Positions 1-12,386 of a DNA stretch of 64,000 bases are shown here, one piece after another; the first letter of the stretch is position 1, and the number at the start of each line of letters is the position of its first letter. Location of the stretch: positions 5,208,001-5,272,000 of the forward strand of contig NC_045127.1 in assembly GCF_007655135.1 (NCBI RefSeq), in the 5' to 3' direction. A program made the translations under genes and the position numbers. The stretch is from Punica granatum. Taxonomy: Eukaryota; Streptophyta; Magnoliopsida; Myrtales; Lythraceae. The notes below the pieces were generated by a model. That model was given only the letters and a program-made list of their open reading frames with translations. It did no database searches and had not been told where the DNA came from.

Positions 1-842
1 TGTTAAGCATTGAATTTTTGAAATCCGTGTAATTTATTTCAAATTTAAGTAATTTATTAAGAATTTAAGTAATTTAACATAACTATTTTTTCAAAATACG
101 TATAATTTACTAGTAGTATGTGTAATTTTTTTTAAGTAACTTTTAAGATTTTTACGACTTTGCTAAATTTTGAAGTAACAATTAATTACTTAGACTAGAC
201 CTTCCCCTCCTCTCCTACTTAATTGTAATTCTCTTTTGTCGTTCAATGTCATTCCACCCCTTATGTCGTCTTGTCTCCCTAGCAAGACCTTTTTTCTAAA
301 GTGTACGTAAATATAATAATTATGATGATATGAGGATCGATATATATTCACCCTTCTTTTGACATTACAATCTATACATAGAGAGAGGCGGGTGTTTTTG
401 CCCTCGATGCATTTCATCCGGATGCCGTGAATGCTCATCTTCTTTTTTATATTCCATTATTTGTACAAGTTTTCTTGTTTTATTCATTTCAAGAGTACTG
501 GGAAAATGAAAAATAATATTTTTGTAATCTCCTAATTATTTACCATTTACTCATTAGAGACTGGTTCAGATGGTAAGCGATATCTGCTCATCTCCTCATA
601 TATGGGCTTCAAATCTCAGTAGGAGTTGGAGTTGGTTTTTGGAAGTAATTTTCACTATATCGAGAGTTTACTTAGATAGCCTATTAAAATTAATATTGAC
701 AGGAGTGGAATTAGGCCGATTTAGTCCCAAAAACAGCAATCATTTTTCTTGGATAGATCCCAAAAGCATCTGCCAATTAGACCAAAACATAGCCATATAT
801 TTGGAATATTTTCAGTCTTTTAGTATATCTCTAGCTTTAAGT
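1..842. other. AT-rich intergenic DNA, no gene seen
   Basis: The short open frames here have no recognisable domain, no coding-like composition and no plausible splice structure. I see nothing else until the SINE target site at 843. Confidence 0.5.
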
Positions 843-858
843 AATTAGCAGCCACAAG

Positions 859-1048
859 TAACTCCAAGGGATTCGGTCTAATGGTTAATGTGCACTCAAA
901 TTTGCACCGAGATCCAAGTTCAAATCTCCTTTGAGCTACCGGAGCGCCTTTGACATAATTACCAGCTTCGTGTGCCGCCGGAGGTTCACGAAACCCTAAG
1001 GATTAGTCGGGCGAATCCTGAACACCCCGGATTAGCAAAACAAGAAAA
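859..1048 (+). mobile_element. tRNA-derived SINE with target-site duplications
   Basis: The 5' part looks like a tRNA-type RNA polymerase III promoter: an A-box-like GGTCTAATGGTTAA at about 875-888, then a B-box-like AGTTCAAATCTC about 35 bases on. A tRNA-unrelated body follows (ACCGGAGCGCCTTTGAC, later CTAAGGATTAGTCGGGCGAA) and an A-rich 3' end (CAAAACAAGAAAAA). A 16-base direct repeat flanks the unit, AATTAGCAGCCACAAG at 843-858 and AATTAGCGGCCACAAG at 1049-1064, one mismatch. This is what reverse-transcribed insertion leaves. The sequence GTAAGGATTAGTCGGA appears again in the 42.99-kb repeat, so the family probably has other copies nearby. The family name is unknown to me. Confidence 0.8.
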
Positions 1049-1160
1049 AATTAGCGGCCACAAGCTGCTGACAGACAAATATCAATTCATTAAAAAGATA
1101 GAGAATTATTTTACTTTTGCTTTTCATTCTACGACTAAATGGTCTTTGATCATCAATAAT

Positions 1161-1341
1161 GGGCCGTTTGGATTCAGAGTTAAAGTTACTTTGATTTTAA
1201 TTTTGATTTTGATAGTGAAAAAGGATAAATGAGATGTGATTATAAATTTCACTTAGGAAATGTGTATTTTTATTGTGTAGTGTGTTGAGTTAAAGTTAAA
1301 GTTAAAGTTAAAATCAAATTTCTTTGAATTCAAACGGGACC
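1161..1341. mobile_element. MITE with GGGCCGTTTG-type termini
   Basis: A 181-bp non-coding unit begins GGGCCGTTTGGATTCA and ends with the inverted form TGAATTCAAACGGGACC. Inside are short repeats of GTTAAA next to the right end and AT-rich sequence with no reading frame. The target-site duplication is not clear, so the superfamily (Tourist-like or hAT-like) is left open. Confidence 0.6.
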
Positions 1342-4300
1342 TGAAAATTGGGGTTTAAAAAAATAAAAATTCTTTTTTTTTTTTTAAAGGAAACAGGAAT
1401 GCCCGAGAAAATGTTGAAATTGGAGAGAGGGTGTATGTATATAGTACAGAAATCAACGGCCGCGTAAGATGCGGCAATCGCCATGCCGGAAAGTCCATCA
1501 GCTCGGGGGCCCAGTCGTTAACAACCCGCTAAGGTACATGCATGATCATCGTTTTCTAATAGCAATTTCCTCGCCATCATACCTTCACTTGAAAGATTTA
1601 TATTCCCATCAACGTAAGTTGTTAATATTTTTTTTTATAATAAATATAAAAGCCATTAACTTTTTTCTTATAAGGGCCCGCGTGGTTTGCAGTTCAGAAT
1701 CGGAAACTAAAACAGAATTGAAACCGAACGGAATTTGGAAATGGGGTGATTAATTTTAATTGCAAGTTCTTACTTAATAATTAAGAACTTTCAAGTTCGA
1801 TACTCGCGTAGAATACTGATGTTCCTTTATTAGCTATTAGAATTTTCATTTTATTACACTAAACTCATCAACCTCCGTGTAAAAAAAAAGGCAATAAATG
1901 AAATTATTCTATAGATATTTTCAAAAATAATAGTTATTATAGAAAAAAAATTAACAAATGGCCCATATATTTACTACTTTCTCGAAGTGTTGCTCGTTTT
2001 TCAATTTCCATTAATTAAAAGTTCTTAGTTAACGCGTTGGAAGAAATGGCACATATGATCCTCTAAAAGATTTAGGATATATTTTCCGGTCCCTATACTA
2101 ATGTCAATCCATGGGAAAATTCTCTTATAATATATATGTGTATGGCCCTGATCAATCTGAAATGCTGGCCCAATAAATAGAGTGAAGTCAAGGTCCATTT
2201 GAAGGACCTAGTTAGGTTAAGTTATAATAGTCAAACGTGCTTTGATCTTATCGAAGTTTTTCATAAGGCCAGCTAGCTAGCTATTATTTTACGCGACCTC
2301 CCCCAGATTCGAATTTCCAATCCTCAAGGCTGATAAAAGATAACGTAGGAAGATATAGAAATATATATAAGAATTATCCAAATTAATTAGGACTATGATT
2401 TAATTATAGTAAATGCATGACCACGCGTCTTACGTTTACCCATGGACAAAAGGTTCTGTACTTGATTATAATTAGGGTTCCAGAACGAGAACATAGATCA
2501 CCATTCAACTTTAAAATATTTTGACCGTATCTTTTCTTCTAGTAATTAAATTGGTCGAGTGATTAATTAATTTGCAGGGGAAATTTTGTTCTCTCTCTGT
2601 GCTCCTAGTCATTAATAGAGATGAGTTATGGTGAGATAATCGGACTCAGCACAATAAATACTCGAGACGAGCTTAATAATATTCAACCCGATAAATTCTT
2701 ATCGTGGGCTTCAATGAGCTTATTTAAAATTACAGAACTGCCTTATCTTCCTTCTAATGATTGTTAGTCAATTTAATCTCATAAATTTCACTGTTCCCAT
2801 ATTCATATAATTTTAACTCTTTTATTCTATTGTATATGACTGAGATTGTAAGCTAGATATATGAAGGAACTTAATTAGTACTCGAATAAGCTCGCGAGCA
2901 AGCTCAAGCTTGACCTATTTAAGGTAAGCCGAGCCTGATCAGTTTCCCGATACTCAACCCGGCTCGGTGTGCTTACACCTCCTAGTCCTTAAACAGTTTA
3001 AAACCCAAAAAAAAATGTTACAACTAATTATTGATTTTTTCGAAGTTACATGTGTATATTTATATATAGAGAGATATATGTAATCATGTATGAAGATGAG
3101 GCTTACGGACCATTGAAAATTTTCTTCCGTAGGAGAGAAGAATATGTCCGAAGACTTTAGCAAGTGAGAAAACAGAACCAGGCAAAGTCAAAGTGGCCTT
3201 TTTTTGGAGACGGAATTTCGGGGACTTGATCAATTCGGGGCCCTTTTTGAAAGAGTCGCCCAGTATTAACTGAATATTATGTATTATAATTTATCAAAAC
3301 TATTATGTATTATATATTATATATGCGTGCGTATATGTATATATATGTGTATATCTAAGTAAATGTTTACATATATGAATATAGAAAGAGTCCCGTGAGT
3401 ATGGGAAATCCTATGGCGTCATGTTCAGGACGTACGTATGTATCTCTTTATTTGACGGTCGTTCCCTCATTCCAAGGGCTGAATGAAAGGGAGAGCTAAG
3501 AGGAGAATTGACGACTTGGTCTCCGTCGGTTTTTGGCTTTTCTCTGATGGGGTGCATGTGTTTTATCCAAGGAGAACAGTTCCAATTTCCCCTCTCTCTT
3601 TTTTTTTTTTTTCCAGATTCTTCTAAATACCAAAGTGTTCATACTTGCATGGCAATGCTGTCTGCTAAGAAAACAAACAAAAGGACATACACGCGCATAT
3701 ATATATTAGAGCGTGGCCCGCATGCGGAATAAAATTTAATTTTAATTTTAAAATTAAATCCATGAATGAAAAATATTATAAATAATTTACTATCAAATGC
3801 TATATATATTAACCTTGTCAAAATTATCGATTTTGAAAAATTGATAGAAAATAAGTATCTCATTGTGTTGGGGAAAGAGAATTAAGAGAGAATAGAGGAT
3901 ATGTTAAGAAAGAGGGGAGAGAAATGAAGAAAGAAAATTGTGGGAGGAGTTGAGAGTTGATAGTTACAAAAAAAGAAAGAGTTAAAATTATATAATTACC
4001 CTTAAATTTATACTCATCAAATGGTTATCAATTAACCTTTTTCTTTATGGGTATTTTCGAAAAAGGAAAGGTAGACAAACTAACTTCATTCTCCAATTTG
4101 TAGTAATAGATATACACTGAGGTGTAGACTCGCGCTAAGTATGAAATTTATTAAATAATTTTTTTCTCAAGTTCAATTTTTATAATGCATTGTAATTTTT
4201 CATCAATCTTAATTAGTCGGAGCAATATACTCTGCCTCATTGAAATATAAAAAACTTGATTTTGAAAGTTAAATTAATTAAATAATGAAAAAAATTGAAA

Positions 4301-5355
4301 TGTGAGGAAGTTATGCAAGTAGAAAATTGAGAGAGGGAGAGAGAAAAAGGAGAATTTTTAGGAGAAAAATGAGAGAGAAGTGGGAATGCAAATTTACGAA
4401 ACTGTTATCTGATGGCTCACATTTTCTCATCAAATTGGAGGAAGTACATTTTGGGAAACCGAATGTCACCAAAAAAAAAAACTCCCTTTTGAAGGTGTAT
4501 GGATAAATAGATTGATTGGTTTTTTTTTTCGCTTTTGTCATAGAAATATTATATATGTATATATGTATATATATATATAGCTAACCAATATATAGAATTT
4601 GTCGGGAAATTTACGCTGAGAGAGTTTTACCTTTAGTGAGTCGATTTTGATCGAATTAGATTAATTGTGGACTTTAGAAATACCAAAGTACATCTGAAAG
4701 GAAAATCCCAGTTCGGTTACTTTTGACCAATTATTCCATTGCAAATATTTCCATGATGAGCTTAATTAATTGTAATAATAAATGTAGAGTCAACAAGTGA
4801 GTTAGGTCTACATTTTCTATTTTTAATTATTTTGATAATAGATACGAAGTTATACATATATATATATATATATCCATATATTGGCCGGCTTGAAAAAGAA
4901 ATAAAATCTAAAAAGAGATATGGCCAAGCCATATCTAAATAGGATCAAAGGTGCACTAGCTAGTCCTTGAATTTGTCCATGACGATACATCCAACTCTCT
5001 TGGGGCTGATTTAATTCTTAAATCGCATCACGCTGTTCGTAACAATCCGTATTGATTTTAATAAAATTACCATATCATAATTGACAATGTCATATAGTAT
5101 CTATTGTGATTAAACGGCATTTTTTTCACATTCAATCCGAGCAAGAATATTTGGAAAAAAAAAAAAGAAGAAGAAGAAAATATTCATGTAATAATTCACC
5201 ATTTTATGCGGAGATTATGCATGCATGCACTTCAGTTGGTCTCGTTTATATTATGTGCCGTTGAGGAGCTAATAATTAAGAGGATTTGGAAATTAAGAAA
5301 GTTTCCCCACGATAAACATTGGACAAAAGTTCCAGTGACAGCAAAGTCCGCGTGC
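1342..5355. other. Intergenic DNA with microsatellites and decayed repeats
   Basis: No gene is supported. The stretch at 2640-2965 repeats words such as GAGCTTATTTAA and AAGCTCAAGCTTGACC in the style of an old transposon fragment, but I could not define its ends. Several (TA)n runs occur, for instance at about 3300-3350, 4545-4580 and 4855-4873. A short GC-rich patch at 1455-1540 has no matching exon context. Confidence 0.4.
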
Positions 5356-6104
5356 CTATCTTAATGGGAAAATGACACTGTTGGTCATAAATGTTTGCCA
5401 ATTTTTGATTTTGAATCCTAAAAGTTTAATTTCGAAAAAACAAGTCCTAAAAGTTTTAGAAAAGTGTCAGAATTGATCCTAAACGTTACCCCGTTAACGG
5501 AAGTGCCAGCAAGGCAAACAGCGGGTCCAGCTGGCCATTAAATGATGACATGGCACGCTGAATCAACTCGACCCAAGTAGACGGCCCGGATTTCGGAAGA
5601 CCCGAAAGACCGACTTGAATTTCAACTCAGCAGAGCTCAAAGTTCCCGAAATTCCCAAATCCTAACCCTAATTCCTCCCTCTCCCTCCCCAAAATTCCCA
5701 AATCGTAACCCTAATTCATCCTTCTCCCTCCCTCCTGAAATCGATCGAGCGCCTCTTCCCTACCAGGAACCCCAAATCCGAGCATAACCCTAATTCCTCC
5801 CTCTCCCTCCCTCCTGAAATCGAGCGCCTCCTCCCTGCTAGGAACCCTAAATCCCAAAAGGAGCTCTTCGATTCAATCCCCTTTCCCGAACTTAATCCCC
5901 TCCTGAATCCCCTCGGCCCTTTGATTGAGCGTATTGTCTGTCCGAACTCCATTTCCTGACGTAATCCCGTCGTGAAATCTTGACCCTACCGGGAACCATA
6001 AATCGAAGATCGATCTGTCCCCTTCGATCGAGCTTCGAGCTCCATTTGCTGATGCAATCCCGAACTAAAGTCCCCTTCGTAGCTGTCATGGAAGCGGTGA
6101 TTGA

Positions 6105-6395
6105 TCGTGGTTCCAGGGGAAAGGCTCGTATAATGGAGGGTGTTGGTATTTTAGGTGGATTGACCGTCCATTTGAAGCTTCGATTTCGAATACTGTTGTT
6201 GAAGAAGAAGTTTCGTCTTCTGAATGGGAAATGAAGTACCTGAAATTAAGGATGAAGGAATTGGATGAGGAGTTAAAGCACCGACAGAGGCATTGTTGTG
6301 ATGTTAGAGTAGTTGTTTCTGCAATTTGTATCTGTATTGTGTTTGGAATTTTGTTTGGGATATGGTTGGGCAGTAAATTCTATATTGGCAAGTAG
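6105..6395 (+). pseudogene. GRF-type zinc-finger/coiled-coil/TM gene remnant inside the MULE
   Basis: A frame open from 6105 to the stop at 6393-6395 encodes, in order, a C-terminal half of a GRF-type zinc finger (NGGCWYFRWIDRPFEAS; the family signature is C-x-F-F-x-W-x-D), an acidic linker, a coiled-coil-like stretch (EMKYLKLRMKELDEELKHRQ) and one hydrophobic membrane segment (VSAICICIVFGILFGIWLG) near the C terminus. Small proteins of this plan occur widely in plants and often ride in transposons. A stop at 6102-6104 and the lack of a Cys-bearing first half upstream mean the 5' part is a separate exon I cannot place, or is lost. The function of the family is not established; a regulatory or accessory role for the element is only a guess. 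Confidence 0.55.
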
Positions 6396-6547
6396 GATTA
6401 TACTTTGTATTGAGTCAGTTGACTATTAATGAAATACAATTTCTATTTGGATATCAGTGTTTCGATCTTTGGATATCAGTGTTGGATTTCTATTTGGATA
6501 TCAGTGTTGGATATCAGTGCTTGTTGTTTGGTTCAATTTCGGCTGGA

Positions 6548-6860
6548 TATGATGTTGTTGTCTTGTTTGTCTTTGCATTGTGCTGCTTAGTGATTATAGA
6601 TGAAGTTGTGCTGCATTGTCTTTTCGGCTGGAAAGACAATGTTGTTGTCTTGTTTGTCTTTGCATTGTGCTGCTTAGTGATTATAGGTGAAGTTGTGCAG
6701 CATTGTCTTTTCGGCTGGATATGTTTGTTCAATTTTGATATCTGGTGATTATAGGACAAGTTGTGCTGCATAGTCTTTTCATTTAGAAACACAATGTTTA
6801 TGTCTTGGCAGTCTTTGCATTGTGTTGCTTAGTGATTATAGGTAATGCTGTTGTGTTGTT
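6548..6860 (+). repeat. Tandem repeat, ~88-bp unit, inside the MULE
   Basis: The unit containing TGTCTTTGCATTGTGCTGCT followed by TAGTGATTATAG and GAAGTTGTGC occurs from about 6548 and again from about 6635 with few changes. Shorter, more diverged copies follow at about 6726 and 6791. It lies just after the GRF-gene remnant and is non-coding. Confidence 0.65.
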
Positions 6861-7021
6861 TTTCTTTGCATTGTGCTGCTTATAGGTATAGGCTTGCACT
6901 ATTTCCTCCACTTTTCTGTTCCAGATTCCCATTTCCACTGTGCATAGGCACTGCATGATCACAATTTGGACAGAGTAAGGAAATGAAATTTTGTTTTTCT
7001 TCTGCTGCAGCAAACTTGGTG

Positions 7022-7320
7022 CAAACACCAAATGCCATACCTAAATGAAAACTTGGTGCAAAAAACAAATGCCATACCTTTATGCAAACAACAAATGCCA
7101 TTTTTTTAACAGAATACATCACATATCCACTGTTCTGTATATCCCAAACAACAAATTTCATTTTTTCAACAGAAAACATCACATATCCACTGTTCTGTAT
7201 ATGGAAACAACATATGCCATTTTTTTAACAGAAAACATCACATATCCACTTGTCTGTATATGCAAACAACAAATGCCATTTTTTTCAACAGAAAACGTCA
7301 CATGTGAACAGACACAAAAT
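7022..7320 (+). repeat. Tandem repeat, ~60-bp unit, inside the MULE
   Basis: Copies starting near 7083, 7144, 7203 and 7260 share CAACAAATGCCATTTTTTTAA, AACATCACATATCCACT and TCTGTATAT. A partial copy stands before them at 7022. Spacing is 57-61 bases. A second short duplication, GTGAACAGACACAAAATATAC, follows at 7306 and 7408. Confidence 0.75.
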
Positions 7321-7445
7321 ATACACCAACAAGACACAAAACATCACTTCTTCTTCGGGTTCTTCTTCTTCGGGTCGGGTCTGCATAGTCGATGACAATG
7401 ATCCATGTGAACAGACACAAAATATACACCAACAAGTACTCATTT

Positions 7446-7875
7446 TTGTTATTCCATTTTTAGATGTATGCTTAATATGGTAATTAATATCATCAGCTCA
7501 GCTATGCTTCTCATTAAAGTTGAATGATGAAAATCAAGAACACCGAGATATTGGAAGCTCCATAGATTTACTGAACTGACTTGTTTTTCTTATTCCATTT
7601 TTAGATGTATGATGAATATGGTAATTAATATCATCAGCTCAGCTATGCTTCTCGTTAAAGTTGAATGGTGAAAATCAAGAACACCGAGATATTGGAAGCT
7701 CCATAGATTTACTGAACTCACAAACCAGCTCAGCTGGTTTCTACAAAATTGAAACTGAAGAACTGGGCTTTTTCCAGTTGGTTCCATAGATTTACTGAAC
7801 TCACAAACCAGCTCAGTTGATTTCTACAAAATTGAAACCGAAGAATTGGGCTTTTTTCAGCTGGTTCCATAGATT
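7446..7875 (+). repeat. Two overlapping direct duplications inside the MULE
   Basis: A block of about 130 bp beginning TTATTCCATTTTTAGATGTATG and ending near CCATAGATTTACTGAACT occurs at about 7448-7577 and 7590-7718, almost unchanged. Next, an 80-bp block (TTACTGAACTCACAAACCAG through GCTGGTTCCATAG) is itself doubled at about 7709-7789 and 7790-7872. The repeat ladder leads towards the right terminal repeat. Confidence 0.7.
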
Positions 7876-8512
7876 ATCTTTCCATTCATTTCAAAACTTC
7901 CATAATCCCTTCCCGAACCAAACATGAATCTTTCGATTCATTTGGCTCTCACGCTCAATTACTTCAACCATTTACTGTCAAATTTCCATATCGTTTTTTT
8001 AGGTATTCGGGGTCTCTTTTGACCAAACAAAAAATATGGAAACTGAAGAAATTAAAGTTCACCTCCAATTGGAAGAAATTGGAAGCTACAAAGCACCGAC
8101 ATTGCACCGAGATCTCCACATTTGGAAGAAATTTCAAGCTGGGTTGGGGACAGGAAGAGAAGGGTGGGAAAATGAATGTGTGCGGGAATCCGGAAGATTT
8201 AGGATTTCGACCCGAACTTAACTTTTTTCGGTTTCAACCCGAGATTTCGGGTTCTCTATTGGGCCAATGGTGCCATGTCATCATTTAACTGACACGTGTA
8301 AGGAGTTGCCGGCGTTATATCCACGGTGGCGGTCCGGTAACGGAAGCGGACGGAAAAGGACCACCGCTGACAATTTTGAAACCTTTTAGTACCAATTCTG
8401 ACACTTTTCCAAAACTTTTAGGACTTGCTTTTTCGAAGCGAAACTTTTAGGATTCAAAGTCAAAAATTAGCAAACATTTAGGACCAACAGTGTCATTTTC
8501 CCCTATCTTAAT

Positions 8513-10623
8513 TGGGTAGCTGATGATGTGCCTCCATATTATTCCATTCATTAAATAATATCAAGACACTTAATTAATATAATTAAGGTTAACATTGTAC
8601 AATATTTCTTCCAATCAACAATAGTGAAATAAAACCTTTTAAATCTGAAAAAAAAATTAGATGATTCTACCTCAAATGACGTGGTGAGAAATAACCAATA
8701 AAAATACTTTAATGAAAAATAATTGTGGCAATTATCTAAATGATTAGCACTAAATCCCTAGTTTCATACATTTTGATTGATACTTCCTCACGTCACATGA
8801 CGGGGTAGGATCACCCAATAACTTTTATTTTAATCTTCTCTCAAGTGCGTGAAATCGGATTTACTATGAGTTTTTGGTGCGCAGAGGATACGAAACAAAT
8901 TATAACATAAAAGTGAAAATATTATATGCATGATACACGCCGGATGAATTCACGCATGCGATTGTACTAATTAAGGACTTGTTTACTTTCGAAAAAATAA
9001 TTTTCCTTTCCTTTTTCTTTTTCTTTTTCTTTTGTTTTTCCTCCATCTCTAAATGAACTTCTCCAAAAAAAATATATGTGTGTGTTTACAATATCAGGTA
9101 GAAAGGAAGGAATAAGTTTGCATTCGAAGTAATGAAACAACAAAGACTATTAATTATCATAGTATATCGCTCATGATAAATTTAATATATTAACTTGGAA
9201 ACATAAAACTGATAAAAGAATTGATTAACCATAGAATTATTCGATAAACAAACTAATACATGTTAATAAACGTACTAGAATAAGAAAATTAATCTGTAAT
9301 TAAATGTGGGAAATCTCCTGAGATTAAAGACCAGAAGAATAAAATCATCTCAAAAGTCTCAAAGTATCCTTTTTAATTACATTAATAAATATGCTAGTTT
9401 GCTCCTTTCTCTATGATTTTGATTTGCATTGGCTAAATTTAATAATATTTTTTATGAAAATAATTAATGTAAAATTAATTTAAAAAGGAGCTAAAAGAAA
9501 ATTCATAATATTAGAGAAATCGAAAAGAGATTGTTTTTATTTTTATTTTTTTGGAATATTCATTTCACTTTTTACTAAATAAACATGTCTTTTGGAACTT
9601 CTACTTCTACACTCCTTTTTCTTTTTTCTTTTTTTGGTAAATTTCCCAATCTGTGAAAGTTTATATATAAGTAAACATGCTCGGAACTTTCGCTTCACAT
9701 TGGTCGATGTACCATGTATGGTTTTGTCAACGATTCCGGGCCACCGCCCACACCAAGAATTGATGCCTCAAAGGATGAACTTCTGGGGCACGATTGACTT
9801 ACTTACGGGTAAGTAATGTGCTCAGTTGGTCAAGCTATATGCATACATATATGGATATGTCAGGCAACCTGCTCATTGAACCGAAAACCCGAACTCCGGT
9901 AAGGACTTGATCTTTGAACTCGAACCACTCGAATCTCGGGCCTCTCATCTTGCAACAGCGGTTAAGCCCCAACCCAAAGCTCCGATTTAAGATTGTATCA
10001 CGATTTAACTCGAGTGTGGTTGCAATTGCATTTGCAGCCACACTCGAGGAACACATCCGATCCCCATAGGCCACACTTTTTTTCCAATATGAGATGTATG
10101 TTGGGCCACCACAATCTATGGGCCCATTGAGATTGAGACGTACAATTACATGTTGGGCTCACCATTTGGGCCTTTACCATCCATATAGGCCCATTGAGAT
10201 GATTGAGATATACACACCGGAGAGTTGCTAAGATAGATGGATCGGGAACGGACGATGTCAAGAGATCACTATGAACCACAGTTAAACCTATGAAATTTAT
10301 CGTTATGCATTTCTCGTCTCGAGTTAAATACTCTAACAATCCATAACTAAAGACCTCATGACTGTTTCTTTGAATAAGATGCCGTTATGCTATTATGTTT
10401 GGCGTATGGAGCCCAACAAAATGAAAACTGCATAGATCGATCGTGACCTTTCTAATTATTAATGGATTCATAGGTCTTAGGAGTTGGTCGTGTAACGACA
10501 TATCATCCGTCAAGGAGATTGTTAAAATAACGTCCAACTATGTCGCTGTTTCAATCTCTTAATTTATTATTTTCTACGTAATTTGGATAGGATGAGATTA
10601 ACATTTAAATATTATTAATCAAA
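8513..10623. other. Intergenic DNA, no gene supported
   Basis: AT-rich sequence with no coding signal. A short inverted repeat GAGTGTGG...CCACACTC lies at about 10012-10045, and words such as GGCCCATTGAGAT repeat at about 10120 and 10190. No domain could be assigned to the frame at 9592-9816. Confidence 0.4.
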
Positions 10624-11547
10624 GGGAAAAATATAAGACATAGCACAACCTTTTACTTTTATATCAAGACAATATAGCACAACGTTTAAGGTGCGGTGTC
10701 AATTATAACATGACTTTAAATTTTTCATGAAAATTAAACGGAAGTCAGGCACATGTGGATGAATAGTGGGCCCAGACTTTTGCAATATGCGGAATAACCC
10801 ATATTCCGACTGGCCTGGTGCTCTTTTACCCATCTGACTCCCTCACCATCAATACCCGAATCTCATTCCCACCTCTTCACATACAAAATTGCTCTTTTTG
10901 AAAACAATCACACCATCAATAGAATGAAAAAAAAATCACATATTGAACTTATTATAGTTCATATAATGAACTATTGATGAAAAATTATAAGAAAGAAAAG
11001 GGAAGCTAATACCTGCCAAATGAAATGCAAATCTTAATTTGTTTTGTTCTATGGGAATAAAAGAGTGAGAAGTATGAAGAGAGAGACTAGCAAACTCATG
11101 GGTAAAGAGGGCGGAGAAAGGGTATAGCGCTGAATTGAAGAGAAATATGGGGTTGCAGTGAGACGGGAGATGTGTGAAGAGGCAGGAATGAGATTCGACC
11201 ATTGATGGTGAGGGAGTCGGCCAGGTAAAAGGGTACCGAACAGGTTGAAATATGAGTTATTTTGGATGTAGTAAGAGTCTGGGCCACTATTCATTCACGG
11301 GTGTGCCACATTAGCCTTATGTTTAATTTTTACGAAAATTTTGACGTCATGATATAATTGACACTACACCATAAACGATGTGCTATATAGTATAATTTTA
11401 AAAGATTGTGATAAAATTGACACAAAAGAAAAATGTTATATTATGATTGACACTACACCCTAAACGACATGTTATATATTGTAATTTTAAAAGATTGTGA
11501 TAAAATTGACATAAAAATAAAAGTTGAGTTAGTATATATTTTTCCCT
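10624..11547. mobile_element. Foldback-type DNA element (long inverted repeat)
   Basis: Both ends read inward GGGAAAAATATA, and the two arms match as inverted copies over about 265 bp. Paired words include ATAGTGGGCCCAGAC (10763-10780) with GTCTGGGCCACTAT (about 11277-11292), and GACTCCCTCACCATCAAT (10835-10853) with ATTGATGGTGAGGGAGTC (11201-11219). A loop of about 270 bp (10890-11160) separates the arms. The right arm is longer because an internal unit (TTTTAAAAGATTGTGATAAA) is doubled at about 11396 and 11486. No coding sequence is present. Flanking 9-mers TTAATCAAA and TTCAATAAA are only weakly alike, so the target-site duplication is uncertain. Confidence 0.65.
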
Positions 11548-12347
11548 TCAATAAACCAATGACGTAATCCGAAAACATAGGATTAAAGAGTAGTTGAAAG
11601 CCAGTCTTTGGCTCTTGTATTGTATGCACAAATTAGAATCGAAAGAGATTATAGTTAATCAATTAATCGTCGCGAGAAATTATATAATATAAATCTGACC
11701 GATTCGATATATCACGACAATAACAACCAACCGATCATATAATTCCGACTAAAGAAAGTTGACAATTACATGGGATACATGACTTTGCTTGCATTGCTCT
11801 TACATGATCAAACTTTATTTTTCTGTCTCTGTGTCAAATTTGTAGTGAGACGCACGTTATCCCTTCCTCCAGGCTCCAACAGTATGTCTGGCCTGCTGAT
11901 ACGAACCTTAAAAGCTTCAAACCCAACATATGGATTTTTATACGTATAGATTGAACGCATATATATATATATATATATATATATAGTCGAGGCTCTCTAG
12001 CATTTAAAATTAGTAGTCGATAATGATCGGGACGTAGACATAAATATTCATGTCATATATTTACCATTGATTGAAACTGTGCGAGTTTTCTACTCTCAGC
12101 GCCGTCGGTTTTCTTAAAATTAAAAACAAAACTAGACGGGCTAGCTATCCATATATTTCTCTGTATAATGTATTCAAGAATCTCACAGGCACATGAACGA
12201 GGACGTACTGTATACGATAATATATGATCGGGGGTGTCATACCAGCTATCCGAACACATAAATAAAAACGGATGGCGGCTTTACTTTTCAAACAATTAAA
12301 GGATAGAATCATCCTCAGACCAACACACACGTATATAGGTATATATA

Positions 12348-12386
<39 letters not shown>

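Larger units (their letters stand above)
5366..8502 (+). mobile_element. Mutator-like (MULE) DNA transposon, non-autonomous
   Basis: Both ends read inward GGGAAAATGACACTGTTGG. The inverted similarity continues about 125 bp (5366-5490 against 8380-8502, roughly 85-90% identical by eye), with a further shared subterminal word TTAAATGATGACATGGCAC. The 10-base sequence CTATCTTAAT lies directly outside both ends (5356-5365 and 8503-8512), the size expected for a Mutator target-site duplication (usually 9). The 3.1-kb inside has no MURA-type transposase. It carries a CT-rich leader-like region (5650-5960), a decayed GRF-type zinc-finger coding segment (6105-6395) and three blocks of tandem repeats (6.5-7.9 kb). 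Long inverted repeats plus a GRF-type cargo gene are typical of plant MULEs. Confidence 0.85.

Noticed and set aside
870..945. A genuine tRNA gene
   Set aside because: The A- and B-box-like words are present, but no cloverleaf with acceptor and anticodon stems can be drawn; the SINE explanation with target-site duplication is far better.
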